Below are positions 8,956 through 17,270 of a stretch of DNA of 63,185 bases, one piece after another. Both the position numbers and the translations under genes were made by a program. Source of the stretch: a virus. The notes below the pieces were generated by a model, which saw only the letters and a program-made list of their open reading frames with translations, was not told the origin of the DNA and ran no database searches. Location of the stretch: the IMG/VR virus record IMGVR_UViG_3300013126_000002, positions 1 through 63,185 of that record; one strand, given 5' to 3'. The stretch's first letter is position 1. Every line of letters begins with the position of its first letter.

Positions 8956-11183
8956 TACGCAGCCCCTATAAACACGCTATTCACTGATTCGCCAGTATAC
9001 GCGCCAATCTTGGAAATGTAATTACAGAATGTCTCACCGCCAACGGCGCTGGCCGTAGCGAAATTCACTGGTGTAGAAAATGGAAAACTGCGCGATGGGG
9101 CGATCTGGTTGTATGACCAGTTGACCGGAACAGGCACCGTGCCACCGTACCCAATGTAGTAATTGGTAGGGTCAGCTTGCGTAGACTCGGTGCCGGGATA
9201 CGTCGGTGTATTGACGATACTCTCCCCCGGAGACGTGGCCGCAGTCATAAACTCAAATATAGGGCTTCCACCAGCGGGGCAGTTCACCTTGACTTTGTAG
9301 CGGGCTTCGCTTACCGCCGTAGTGAGTGTACGAACCGCGATCACGCGCGAAGTCTCCATCCCGCGATTGCCGATAAACACCCCAGAGCAGTCGTTCATTG
9401 GGATGATTACAATCGCGCGTTCCCGCTCAGTTCCGCTGCCCAATAGGTCGAATGTGGACCACCCTTCTGCCACAGTTACCCATTCTGTATCGAAATTCGG
9501 GCAGGAATATCCTAGCCCGTTGATATAGTCATTATAGTCAGTGATGAACTGATTGTACCCCGTCACTTCTTTCAGGTAGTCCGTCGGTGGTGCTGGCTCT
9601 CTGCCTGTAGTGCGCTTATCGTACTGCTCGTCTCGTATCCCCCAGTCTTGGGAGTTGCCGCTGGTTAGCGACTTGTTCAGGCTTGGAAACACCTGCCCCC
9701 CTACCGATATAACGCCTTCGTGCCCACCCGCGTACTGAATATCATGCGCGTGCCCATTCCCAGCCAACGTCCATACGTAGTTACCAGCCCATTGAAACAC
9801 CGGGTCCACAACAGTATCCCTGTACCCAGCGAATTCGCTGGCTTCAATAGCTATTACCTTCAGCGTGTCGGACTTATCGTAGAAGCAGTACAACTCCCCG
9901 CTGCCTTGGCTGACTATGGAAGTGTTCAAGTCTTGAAACAGCACTAGCTGGTTGGACGTATAGTCGGGAATCCAGATATTCTGGAACGAAAACTCAGTCA
10001 TCCACGCGCCTTTGTATTGCGCGTCAACGGAAATAGTCCACCGTGCCGATTCTTCCTGTATCGGCGTAGATGCCGACGGGGCAAACTCGATGGAGTCCCT
10101 ATGCAGGTTTATAGTTACGCGGGTGGACTCGTTCACACTTGTAGGCCCGCTACCGCTACCCTCCAGCATGACAATCGACGCCTTATCCCCACCCCATGTG
10201 AACGACCATCCATACGCTACCGATGATCCATGCGTAGCCGGAATGCCGGTATCGCGCGTAAACCTGAATTCAGAGTCGATGGTAATGTCGGCCAGAACAT
10301 AGGCCTCCGCTATGGCCTTGTCTTCCCGCGACAGTCCAGCATTCTTCAACCATGCAATGATGTTCTTGCCGCACGGGGTCGGCGTCATGCGGGTAATCTG
10401 GACTTTGTAGTTGCCGTCCTTGAAGATGTAGACGAGCCAGTAATTCCCGTCGTCGTCGGTGTAGATGCCGTGGCTATTGGCTGAAGTGTTCAGCAGTGAG
10501 GTGTTCCCGCTGGTGGTGGATACCCGGATGCCCGGAACCCCGCTAAACGACACGGGTTGCCACCGCCGCGTACCTTTGAACGTGGCCTGCGAAGCGTACA
10601 GTGACTGAATGAACAGCCTGAGCTTGCCGCTGTACATCGACGGAGGGCACTGCCCCAGCGCTTCTTTGCTGGTACGAAACTGCTCCATCTTTTCATTGAT
10701 CACGGCCTGACTTGTGCCGGGCGAAAACGTAGGCTTGGAGAACTCCGGAATCGCCGTGCCGCTAGGGTATGGAGCAGAAGACGGACGATCATCACCAAGC
10801 TCTGGAACAAGCCCGGATTCGCCAACCGTAATGCTTCCCCACACGGTATTGCCGGTTAGATGTGCAGCTTCGGTATACAGCAGGGGTGACTCGTACCGAA
10901 GTACGTTCTCAGGTGCGTAGATACCCAGCCGGAGAAGGCCGTGATAGGACAGCAGCGAACAGCCGCCACCGGCCTCGATGGAAACCCAATTTCGTGTGTG
11001 GTTGGTCGCTGTGGCGTGGATGTGGACCTTCACATCGGCGCTGACCATAAAGGTCTTGTCCAAAAACGGAAGGCCAAGAGTAACGCACTGACCAATTAGC
11101 CAGTTGCATTGATTCTTGGCCCATCCAACGTACGTAGCCGCTTTGGCTGTATCCCCGAACAGGCGGACCTGTACGTTCGCCAT
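8955..11183 (-). CDS. Large tail-associated structural protein, family unknown
   Basis: 742 residues, without signal peptide or clear membrane segment. Composition is Trp/Tyr/Ser/Thr-rich with many predicted beta strands. It begins one base beyond the stop of the 173-residue gene and shares a base with the next gene. Its place after the gp12/gp10-like tail gene suggests a tail, neck or baseplate-like component. No family recognised. Confidence 0.75.
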   Translation of the reverse strand: MANVQVRLFGDTAKAATYVGWAKNQCNWLIGQCVTLGLPFLDKTFMVSADVKVHIHATATNHTRNWVSIEAGGGCSLLSYHGLLRLGIYAPENVLRYESPLLYTEAAHLTGNTVWGSITVGESGLVPELGDDRPSSAPYPSGTAIPEFSKPTFSPGTSQAVINEKMEQFRTSKEALGQCPPSMYSGKLRLFIQSLYASQATFKGTRRWQPVSFSGVPGIRVSTTSGNTSLLNTSANSHGIYTDDDGNYWLVYIFKDGNYKVQITRMTPTPCGKNIIAWLKNAGLSREDKAIAEAYVLADITIDSEFRFTRDTGIPATHGSSVAYGWSFTWGGDKASIVMLEGSGSGPTSVNESTRVTINLHRDSIEFAPSASTPIQEESARWTISVDAQYKGAWMTEFSFQNIWIPDYTSNQLVLFQDLNTSIVSQGSGELYCFYDKSDTLKVIAIEASEFAGYRDTVVDPVFQWAGNYVWTLAGNGHAHDIQYAGGHEGVISVGGQVFPSLNKSLTSGNSQDWGIRDEQYDKRTTGREPAPPTDYLKEVTGYNQFITDYNDYINGLGYSCPNFDTEWVTVAEGWSTFDLLGSGTERERAIVIIPMNDCSGVFIGNRGMETSRVIAVRTLTTAVSEARYKVKVNCPAGGSPIFEFMTAATSPGESIVNTPTYPGTESTQADPTNYYIGYGGTVPVPVNWSYNQIAPSRSFPFSTPVNFATASAVGGETFCNYISKIGAYTGESVNSVFIGAA

Positions 11184-11184
11184 A

Positions 11185-11706
11185 TTAGGTCGATGCGGCT
11201 GCGATAGTGTAGGTAATCAGCAGTTGGTCGCCGTTTTGGACGGAACGCGCAGATGCAAAACGTGCGGCTGCCATCAGCGTACCAGCACCGGTAGAACCCT
11301 TGGTAGACACGGACGCCAAGAATGCACCGTAGATCGTCTTGGTGGCATTGATGGAGAACGTAGCCTTGCTGGCGCTGTTGGTGATGGACTGGCCCGACGG
11401 GGCTGCTTCCACGTATTCCTGACGACCGGCTTCGGTGTAGGCTGTACACTCGGTAGCGACAGTAGCGAAGCCACCGGCACCAGCGTGAACGTCAGCGGCC
11501 ACGGGGGTGTAGTTGCCTTCAAACAGGCCGACATACCATGTCGTGACTTGCGTACCGGCGTTGAAAACAGCGCCGAGAATGTGGTTCAGACCTTCGTTGA
11601 CGATGAGATTGGCGTCTTCCCACACATCAACCACTTTGCCGTCACGGACGAGTTCAAACGCGAACTTACCGCCGACCTTGATACTTCCGTTGCTCATATC
11701 GTTCAT
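11185..11706 (-). CDS. Virion protein, probable tail/fibre component
   Basis: 173 residues when started at the ATG at 11706, which has an AAGGAG site 7 nt upstream; a start 10 codons further upstream lacks a good site. The protein starts polar, then has a Val-Val-Asp-Val-Trp-Glu segment and an Asn-Leu-Ile-Val-Asn-Glu-Gly-Leu-Asn-His-Ile segment. The latter resembles a motif seen in phage proteins of about 170-200 residues annotated as structural in podoviruses. The C-terminal half is Ala/Thr/Ser-rich beta. It lies between two tail genes. Confidence 0.75.
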   Translation of the reverse strand: MNDMSNGSIKVGGKFAFELVRDGKVVDVWEDANLIVNEGLNHILGAVFNAGTQVTTWYVGLFEGNYTPVAADVHAGAGGFATVATECTAYTEAGRQEYVEAAPSGQSITNSASKATFSINATKTIYGAFLASVSTKGSTGAGTLMAAARFASARSVQNGDQLLITYTIAAAST

Positions 11707-11716
11707 GTCGAACTCC

Positions 11717-13015
11717 TTATCCAAATGACCTGACAACTTCCGCTTCTACGTAATCGGTAGCTTGCAGAGAGTTAGCTTCCGTCCCACCTTGCACTGCACC
11801 AATCAACTGCCGCACACTGTCGTGTTCGCGGAACAGCGCCGCCCCAGACTCATACGTCTGCGATGGTATCACATTTCCTTCCATGTGATTGACGGCCTTC
11901 CCGCCAGCTCCGCCAACGCACCAGCCGCGTGTAGAAAGCCACGCAACGTCGGTAGAATTGGGGATGTTGATGCCTGTGCCGGGGGTAACTGCGTAAGGGA
12001 ATACCTGCGTACGAATATACTTGCCCGGCTCATCCGCGTCACCGCCTGAGAACCAGTACGTAGCTTCGGAATCCGCGATGTACAACCCGTCAGGAACCGC
12101 CTTGATCATTGTGACCGGCGATTCAAACGAGTAGAAATTCTTGCTGAGTTCGGTCAGCCTGTATCGAAGCGCCGACGTGAAGTACACGAAGTTGCCTGAC
12201 GCGCCGAAAATGCGGCCCTTATGGTACTCAAGCATACCGCACGGCGGGAACGGGTACTGGTACCACGACCTCAGTGGGATGCTCAGCGTAGCGCTGGGCA
12301 GGATCGTAAGCGACGTAGTACCGATGGGGTATTCCCCGTACAGATACTCAACCTCGCCATTCTGATACGTCACGTACACGCGCACGCGCGTGATGTGGGC
12401 GTGCGGGGCTACAGCAGGGATGCCGGTGACAAGGATCGATCCGCCATCGGGCACAACCACCAGCTCGGAAGAATCCACGCCGCCTTCTTCGCCAGTGTTC
12501 AATACGTAAGTGACAGCGACTTGGTAAGTGCCACCGGGCAGGCCGCCGCCAGCTACGCCCAGCGCATTGACGACAGGGCCAACGGGGATACCCCAGATGG
12601 ACATGGTGCCGTCTTCGCGGATGGTGCCAGTAACTGTGGCTGCATCAGACCAATATGTCGTGCCGTTGACTTCAACAAAGGAAGGCTTGGTGGCTGTATT
12701 CAAGCCAACTGTCAGCGTTGACGCTGTGTAGTCGGCATTCAATTGCTTCAGCTCCGCACCTTCGGCAAACAGCGTGCGCCCGGCCCCGCGCCACAGCCCG
12801 CGCACGTTGGTTCCTGCGTAGCGTTGCACGCGGCCATCGCGGCGGCGAACCTTGCCAGCGTCATTGATATCCACGTTCACTGCGTCACGCAGCGTGCCGT
12901 CAGGCAGCGCGTAGTCAGGCATGACGTTGTTCATACCCTTCGGCCAGCCATCCGTGCGGATAGGCTCGACCGGTGCCGCAGATGCTGCGGAGTTCGGGTC
13001 TTTCAGGATAGCCAT
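11717..13015 (-). CDS. Tail tube / stabilisation protein (gp12- or gp10-like)
   Basis: 432 residues with repeated short beta-propeller-like strands (Gly-rich turns, Trp/Tyr at regular intervals). It begins with a segment typical of podoviral tail tube or tail-stabilising proteins, in which a Gly-Met-Asn-Asn motif is followed by Leu-Arg-Asp-Ala-Val-Asn-Val-Asp. These proteins form the tube or nozzle below the portal. It overlaps the adaptor gene by one base, the usual portal-adaptor-nozzle gene order. Family assignment is by pattern, not alignment. Confidence 0.75.
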   Translation of the reverse strand: MAILKDPNSAASAAPVEPIRTDGWPKGMNNVMPDYALPDGTLRDAVNVDINDAGKVRRRDGRVQRYAGTNVRGLWRGAGRTLFAEGAELKQLNADYTASTLTVGLNTATKPSFVEVNGTTYWSDAATVTGTIREDGTMSIWGIPVGPVVNALGVAGGGLPGGTYQVAVTYVLNTGEEGGVDSSELVVVPDGGSILVTGIPAVAPHAHITRVRVYVTYQNGEVEYLYGEYPIGTTSLTILPSATLSIPLRSWYQYPFPPCGMLEYHKGRIFGASGNFVYFTSALRYRLTELSKNFYSFESPVTMIKAVPDGLYIADSEATYWFSGGDADEPGKYIRTQVFPYAVTPGTGINIPNSTDVAWLSTRGWCVGGAGGKAVNHMEGNVIPSQTYESGAALFREHDSVRQLIGAVQGGTEANSLQATDYVEAEVVRSFG

Positions 13016-13782
13016 TAGTTGCTGTTCCTAGCCCAGCTAAACCCGGAGCGACCGAACGCAAAGCGGGTGGAGGAGAACATCTTGCGTTTGGCTTCCTGCT
13101 CGGCTTCTTCCAGCACGGTTTCAAACGCCTTCTTGAACTTCTCGGCCTTGGCTTCGGCGCTGCCATCGACATCATGGTTGGACAAGGCGCGGTACGCGGC
13201 CCAGCCCAGCATATCGAGATGGTAGTCTTCCGGAATCTCCGGCTCATCGGCCAGATTAGCCAACGTGACGTTACCGACTGGTAGCCGGGCAACGCGCATG
13301 TAGATGACCTTATCCAGCTCATCATCGCTCGGCGTAGGATACACGCGCAGGTTGATCTGCGTCTGCGAGCCAATGGTCACGGCTTCGTCAGTGGTGTATG
13401 CACGGGGGCGTCCGGGCTGGGACGTGGATAGCTGGTTCACATCCCACATCAGCGGGTCTGTGTACGGCGTCACATTGAGATCGTCATGTGCTGCGTGAGG
13501 CAGGTCGTTCTCGTCAACGTCGTATTTAGCGGAAATGACTGCAAGCACCACGGGGTCCAGCTCATAGATGGACTGGCCGGGCACAAGGATAACTTGGGTG
13601 TATGCGGCAGTAATGTTGTCCCGCAACAGCAGGGAGCGACGGGCGAAGCGGCGGTAGGCATCGTTGATGTACCGCATGAGCGTGTCATCGCTCCAGAGAA
13701 AATCGTTAGGGCCGGATACGATATCCGACCCGTCACGGAGCATATTGAGCCTCAACTCATCCAGCAATTCCTGAAATGTCAA
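13015..13782 (-). CDS. Head-tail adaptor (connector) protein
   Basis: 255 residues. The N-terminal half is helical (Leu-Asp-Glu-Leu-Arg start, then Tyr-Ile-Asn-Asp-Ala-Tyr-Arg-Arg-Phe-Ala-Arg), the hallmark of podoviral adaptors that plug beneath the portal. A middle beta segment contains a Tyr-Pro-Thr-Pro motif (near 150) followed by basic residues. The C-terminus is highly helical and charged. It lies directly upstream of the tail tube gene and downstream of the head genes, as expected. Confidence 0.8.
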   Translation of the reverse strand: MTFQELLDELRLNMLRDGSDIVSGPNDFLWSDDTLMRYINDAYRRFARRSLLLRDNITAAYTQVILVPGQSIYELDPVVLAVISAKYDVDENDLPHAAHDDLNVTPYTDPLMWDVNQLSTSQPGRPRAYTTDEAVTIGSQTQINLRVYPTPSDDELDKVIYMRVARLPVGNVTLANLADEPEIPEDYHLDMLGWAAYRALSNHDVDGSAEAKAEKFKKAFETVLEEAEQEAKRKMFSSTRFAFGRSGFSWARNSN

Positions 13783-13803
13783 TTGAGGCTCCTTGCGATA
13801 TGG

Positions 13804-14130
13804 TTAAGCGATTGTACGCTCAAGAACTCGGTACGGGAAGCGCAGCTTCTTGCGGAAACCAGTCACCTGATCACCGTTGACGATGGGCACATCCTGAATC
13901 GCGTCATCCAGCACGCTCAGCAGGGATTCCGGAACATCGGCAGGCTCACCGGGACGTAAAACATACCCAATGCCATTGATGCCAAAAAACTGCCCAGTCG
14001 GCGGGATTTCGGGGGATTCCTCCAGAATGATCTTCACGCGACGTTCGGCTTGTTGCGTCTTCGCCTGCGCCACTGAGTCCAGTCCGTCCGATACCGGAAC
14101 TGCTTTGTCTACCTTGATTTCGTTCGCCAC
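13804..14130 (-). CDS. Small head-region protein with Ile-Asn-Gly-Ile-Gly-Tyr motif
   Basis: 108 residues. After an N-terminal charged segment, a short domain starting at about residue 50 (Ile-Asn-Gly-Ile-Gly-Tyr, then Pro-Ala-Asp-Val-Pro) resembles the domain in the neighbouring 72-residue protein, so the two are probably paralogous modules. A structural role (head completion or decoration) is suggested only by position between the capsid and adaptor genes. Confidence 0.7.
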   Translation of the reverse strand: MANEIKVDKAVPVSDGLDSVAQAKTQQAERRVKIILEESPEIPPTGQFFGINGIGYVLRPGEPADVPESLLSVLDDAIQDVPIVNGDQVTGFRKKLRFPYRVLERTIA

Positions 14131-14141
14131 TTAATGCCTCC

Positions 14142-14360
14142 TTAGACTGCGCGAAACCGGCCAATAACATCAGCCACAGCTTGCGTAGTTTCCACTTCCA
14201 CATCTGCCGGATACGTATATCCGACCCCATTGATGCAACAAGAAACGGTCTTGTTGCCCTGCCCGTCAAACACGACCTTGATGGTATCGCTGGCCTGCTT
14301 GGGGACTTCCACAGCCTGCACGTCGTCAACAACGGCGGGCTTTTTCTTCGGAGTAGCCAC
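14142..14360 (-). CDS. Small head-region protein, paralogue of its downstream neighbour
   Basis: 72 residues. Lys/Pro-rich start, then Ile-Asn-Gly-Val-Gly-Tyr-Thr-Tyr-Pro-Ala-Asp-Val, matching the core of the 108-residue protein encoded just downstream. Two adjacent Cys residues precede this motif. Its start codon overlaps the stop of the upstream 70-residue gene by one base. Function unknown. Confidence 0.7.
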   Translation of the reverse strand: MATPKKKPAVVDDVQAVEVPKQASDTIKVVFDGQGNKTVSCCINGVGYTYPADVEVETTQAVADVIGRFRAV

Positions 14361-14572
14361 TAGTCTTCCTCCTTGCGTTTACCGATGGCGATTTCAAAGG
14401 CGGTAGAAAACTCGTCCTTTTCCTCGACCGGCTTCAGTTTAGGCAGCTCAGCCTGAATCTTGGCTACAGCTTCGGCTTCGCTGTTGTACAGGTACTCTTT
14501 CCATTCTGTGCCATAAGCCAGATAGACTTCATACCCATTCTCGGCTTTCTCGACTTTTACTACGCAACTCAT
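14360..14572 (-). CDS. Small hypothetical protein in head cluster
   Basis: 70 residues, acidic and Lys-rich, with an early beta strand pair (Tyr-Glu-Val-Tyr-Leu-Ala-Tyr) and a helical C-terminus. It follows a GC-rich hairpin and is translationally coupled to the next gene. Unrecognised. Confidence 0.65.
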   Translation of the reverse strand: MSCVVKVEKAENGYEVYLAYGTEWKEYLYNSEAEAVAKIQAELPKLKPVEEKDEFSTAFEIAIGKRKEED

Positions 14573-14581
14573 GTTAAGAAC

Positions 14582-14597
14582 GGGGGCCGAAGCCCCC
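14582..14597 (-). terminator. GC-rich hairpin downstream of decoration gene
   Basis: Read leftward, six G/C pairs (GGGGGC / GCCCCC) close a four-base TTCG loop just after the stop of the 112-residue gene. The following bases (GTTCTTAAC) are only weakly T-rich, so it is probably a partial terminator or an mRNA 3'-end stabiliser that tunes capsid-gene expression relative to tail genes. Confidence 0.55.
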
Positions 14598-14603
14598 TAT
14601 TCC

Positions 14604-14942
14604 TTAGCCTTGAGCGACCCAAGAAAGTGCTTGGGCGTTCACAGCAGCAGCGGCAGAGATCAGGAACGTGCCGACAGCGCCGTTAGCGGTGGTGCCATCG
14701 CCGATCAGGATCGCGCTGGTTGCGTCAGCCGTGGTAGTACCGGCAGTCACGGTCTTGATGGTGATGGTGTTACCCATACCTTCAAACTTTTCCCAGACGA
14801 TCACGCCAGTGGTGTTGAACACCTTGATCCAGCGGGGGACAAAACCCACAGTAACGGTGGTGGCAGTGCCGTCACCAGTGAAAGAACCAGACGCGAAGTT
14901 TACAACTCCCATCTGCTGAGAAGTGGCGGATACAGAGGCCAT
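14604..14942 (-). CDS. Probable capsid decoration protein
   Basis: 112 residues, Thr/Ala/Gly/Val-rich, all beta. It contains a Gly-Phe-Val-Pro-Arg-Trp-Ile-Lys-Val segment and a Trp-Glu-Lys-Phe-Glu-Gly-Met segment, a pattern common in small proteins encoded next to phage major capsid genes. It lies immediately downstream of the capsid gene and is bracketed by two hairpins, as expected for an abundant head protein. Decoration role inferred. Confidence 0.7.
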   Translation of the reverse strand: MASVSATSQQMGVVNFASGSFTGDGTATTVTVGFVPRWIKVFNTTGVIVWEKFEGMGNTITIKTVTAGTTTADATSAILIGDGTTANGAVGTFLISAAAAVNAQALSWVAQG

Positions 14943-14971
14943 GATATTTCCTTTCTATTCAGATTTCAGAA

Positions 14972-14987
14972 GGGGGCCGAAGCCCCC
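14972..14987 (-). terminator. GC-rich hairpin downstream of major capsid gene
   Basis: In the leftward direction GGGGGC-TTCG-GCCCCC, with an ultra-stable UUCG-type loop, lies 6 nt after the capsid stop codon and is followed by TTCTG. It is near-identical to the hairpin at 14582-14597. It likely protects the 3' end of capsid mRNA or attenuates read-through. Confidence 0.55.
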
Positions 14988-14992
14988 ATTCA

Positions 14993-16066
14993 TTAGGCGG
15001 TAGCGCCAACTTCCAGACGAACCATCCATGCGTCGTTCAGGATGATTGCGTTCTGCCAAGCCTTCCAGCCCACGGTGCCACGCTGAGCCAGCGGGTCGCC
15101 AGCGACCGGCTTCGGATTCACCACCATCGGGGTGATGGAGTCCTTGCCCTTCAGCGGGACGATACCGTATGCGTCACGGCCAAACACCAGCACCGGATAC
15201 ACGTCGATGTTACCACCGGTAGCACGCAGGCCGGTTGCGCCGACTGCTGCGCCTTCGCCGTAGAACGGGGTGCAAACGGTAGTGACGAGGTAGCGAACTT
15301 GCTCGACAGAGCCGATTTCGCCTTCGTACGGGGTGGTATGGGGGCCGTAATCAGCAACCGGCTTGAAGCCCGGCAGGTTACGGATGTCGCTTTCCAGATC
15401 GGGGTGGGTGACAGCGATGTAGCTGGCTTCCACAGACTTGGTGTTGAAGTCCGGGGTGGAGGCAACGACAGTCGTGATCTTCTTGGCGTTCTGACGATTC
15501 AGGATCGTAGATGCCGAGCGGCCCAGAGCGTTGGTCACGGAAGCCGGGGTGGTGGAGCCACCAATCGGCAGTGCAACCAAGTTACGGGTAGCGACGCCAC
15601 CGACGCGCAGGACGTTAGTACCAGCCTTCAGCACGTTGTAGCGGATGGTTTCGATGGTCAGAGCTGCGGACTCGCCCAGAACTTCAGTGGCTTGTTGCAG
15701 AATCTGGTCTTCGTGGGTATCCATGATCACATCGGTGATGGTCATGTAGTCGCCATACTGTTGCAGGGTGACAGTGTAGTCCTGATTAGCCAGCTTACGG
15801 CCAGTCGGGGTCACACCTTCAACCAGCGGAGTGGTGGACAGCGGAACAGACCATGCGTTTGCTGCATTGCCGTCAGCGGCTGCACCGGTAGAACCGGACA
15901 GGAAGTAGCGACGGAACTTGGCGACGCGGGTGCTGTTGTTCGGGATCGGATAGGTCTGACCGAACTTTTCGAAGTACATGTACGGCATACCACGGGTAAG
16001 CAGTTGCTTGACTGCGTACGCTGCGGTACGGGGGGTAATATCACCATAAACGGTTACTGCGGCCAT
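14993..16066 (-). CDS. Major capsid protein, N4-gp56-like
   Basis: 357 residues. The N-terminus (Asp-Ile-Thr-Pro-Arg-Thr-Ala-Ala-Tyr) followed by a Phe-Gly-Gln-Thr-Tyr-Pro-Ile-Pro segment, a Phe-Arg-Arg-Tyr segment, and a Gln-Gln-Tyr-Gly-Asp-Tyr-Met-Thr-Ile-Thr-Asp segment are typical of the N4-gp56 family of HK97-fold major capsid proteins. Length fits the family. It is preceded by an acidic scaffold-like gene and followed by a decoration-like gene and a hairpin, the usual order for a highly expressed capsid cassette. Confidence 0.9.
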   Translation of the reverse strand: MAAVTVYGDITPRTAAYAVKQLLTRGMPYMYFEKFGQTYPIPNNSTRVAKFRRYFLSGSTGAAADGNAANAWSVPLSTTPLVEGVTPTGRKLANQDYTVTLQQYGDYMTITDVIMDTHEDQILQQATEVLGESAALTIETIRYNVLKAGTNVLRVGGVATRNLVALPIGGSTTPASVTNALGRSASTILNRQNAKKITTVVASTPDFNTKSVEASYIAVTHPDLESDIRNLPGFKPVADYGPHTTPYEGEIGSVEQVRYLVTTVCTPFYGEGAAVGATGLRATGGNIDVYPVLVFGRDAYGIVPLKGKDSITPMVVNPKPVAGDPLAQRGTVGWKAWQNAIILNDAWMVRLEVGATA

Positions 16067-16089
16067 GATTGGCTCCTTTCAGTTCAAAA

Positions 16090-16995
16090 TTAACTTTTGC
16101 CGGTCGCCTCCGCCCACGCACCATCATAATCGTTTGCGTCGGTAACGGCAGGTACTTGCGTCCGTTTTGAACTTACTACACTCAGCTTTTGCGCCGCTTG
16201 TTTGGCCTTGGCGGGTGGTTCAGCAGGGGCGGATGGACTACCCGACCCTTGGGTTACTTGAGGCTTGGCTTTACCCGTAGCCTCTTTCCAAATCGTTACG
16301 AGGTCAGCAATTTCTTCTGCTGTGCCTCCCTTAACAATCTCAGAGAATACTTTACCACGGGTTCCGGTCTGTGTGCCAACCCAATCAATGACTTGGGGGC
16401 GAACAGTATCGTAATCTTCGTGGACAGATTTGATAGCTGCTTCATGCGAATCATATTCGCTGGTCTTGTAGTGGTCAACCAGCGGGGAGATCGCCTGCGA
16501 TACTTGGGCGAACACGTACTGGACGGCCTCGTACAAATCCTTACGGCGTTTCAAGGCTTCGGCGCGGCTGATCTCCGGCCAATCCTTCTCATATTCGGTA
16601 AGGAATTTCTGCTCGTCTTCGGTCAGCGCGAACCCGGTTGGGGTTTCAGCAGCAGGTACTTCAGGCTCAGCAGCAGGTGCGGGTGCAGGCGGCTCTGCGG
16701 GCTTAGCGATCTCTTGACGTAACTTCGCCAGCTCTTGAGCGAAGTTCGATTCGCCGGACGATTCTGCCGCACCGTCTCCTTCAGCTTCCGTAGCAGCCGG
16801 TTCCGATTCACCGCCGTCAGTCGCTGCGGCCCCCCCGTCGCCCATTTCACCTTCTGCTTCAGCAGCATTACCGTCCTCCCCGTTGGTAACCGGAGCTACG
16901 TCTGCCGGAGGCGTGCCTTCAGGGGCCACACTTTCGGCAAATGCAGCCGCAAATTCGTCTTCTGGTGCCTGTACTTCATTGTTTTCAGTAGTCAT
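16090..16995 (-). CDS. Capsid scaffolding protein
   Basis: 301 residues, very acidic in the first half (Ala/Glu/Gly/Pro-rich, low complexity to about residue 110), then helical and charged, with a basic Lys-rich end. That is the usual build of a phage scaffold: a disordered acidic N-terminus and a basic C-terminal capsid-binding helix. It sits between the portal-side gene and the major capsid gene. No protease domain is visible, so capsid maturation may be protease-free. Confidence 0.8.
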   Translation of the reverse strand: MTTENNEVQAPEDEFAAAFAESVAPEGTPPADVAPVTNGEDGNAAEAEGEMGDGGAAATDGGESEPAATEAEGDGAAESSGESNFAQELAKLRQEIAKPAEPPAPAPAAEPEVPAAETPTGFALTEDEQKFLTEYEKDWPEISRAEALKRRKDLYEAVQYVFAQVSQAISPLVDHYKTSEYDSHEAAIKSVHEDYDTVRPQVIDWVGTQTGTRGKVFSEIVKGGTAEEIADLVTIWKEATGKAKPQVTQGSGSPSAPAEPPAKAKQAAQKLSVVSSKRTQVPAVTDANDYDGAWAEATGKS

Positions 16996-17012
16996 ATTCC
17001 CGCCTTATACCC

Positions 17013-17270
17013 CTATGATTTTTGGTTGTCAACGCCGAAGCCTTCGTTATGGATGATGTCGAGCATCTTCCTATATCCGTTGGCCTCCCCTTGCAGCCTA
17101 GACACGGTTGCAGCGTCACTAGCTACCAGCAACCTGTCCTTTGCTACTTCTACGCCATATTCCAGCAATTGCTCGATTGCCAGAATGGATGGGTCATTTC
17201 GGAACTGCTGGACCGTTGCCCGTAGGCTTGCCAGCTTCTCCTGAACTGCCTCCCGCTTCTTGTACGCCAC
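17013..17270 (-). CDS. Small helical protein overlapping the portal gene
   Basis: 85 residues if started at the GTG at 17270, which lies 8 nt after a perfect AGGAGG. A TTG two codons upstream (17276) is too close to that site. The start lies inside the 3' end of the portal gene, overlapping it by 77 nt. Charged and entirely helical, ending before the scaffold gene. Could be a portal-associated or head-assembly cofactor; not recognised. Confidence 0.65.
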   Translation of the reverse strand: MAYKKREAVQEKLASLRATVQQFRNDPSILAIEQLLEYGVEVAKDRLLVASDAATVSRLQGEANGYRKMLDIIHNEGFGVDNQKS

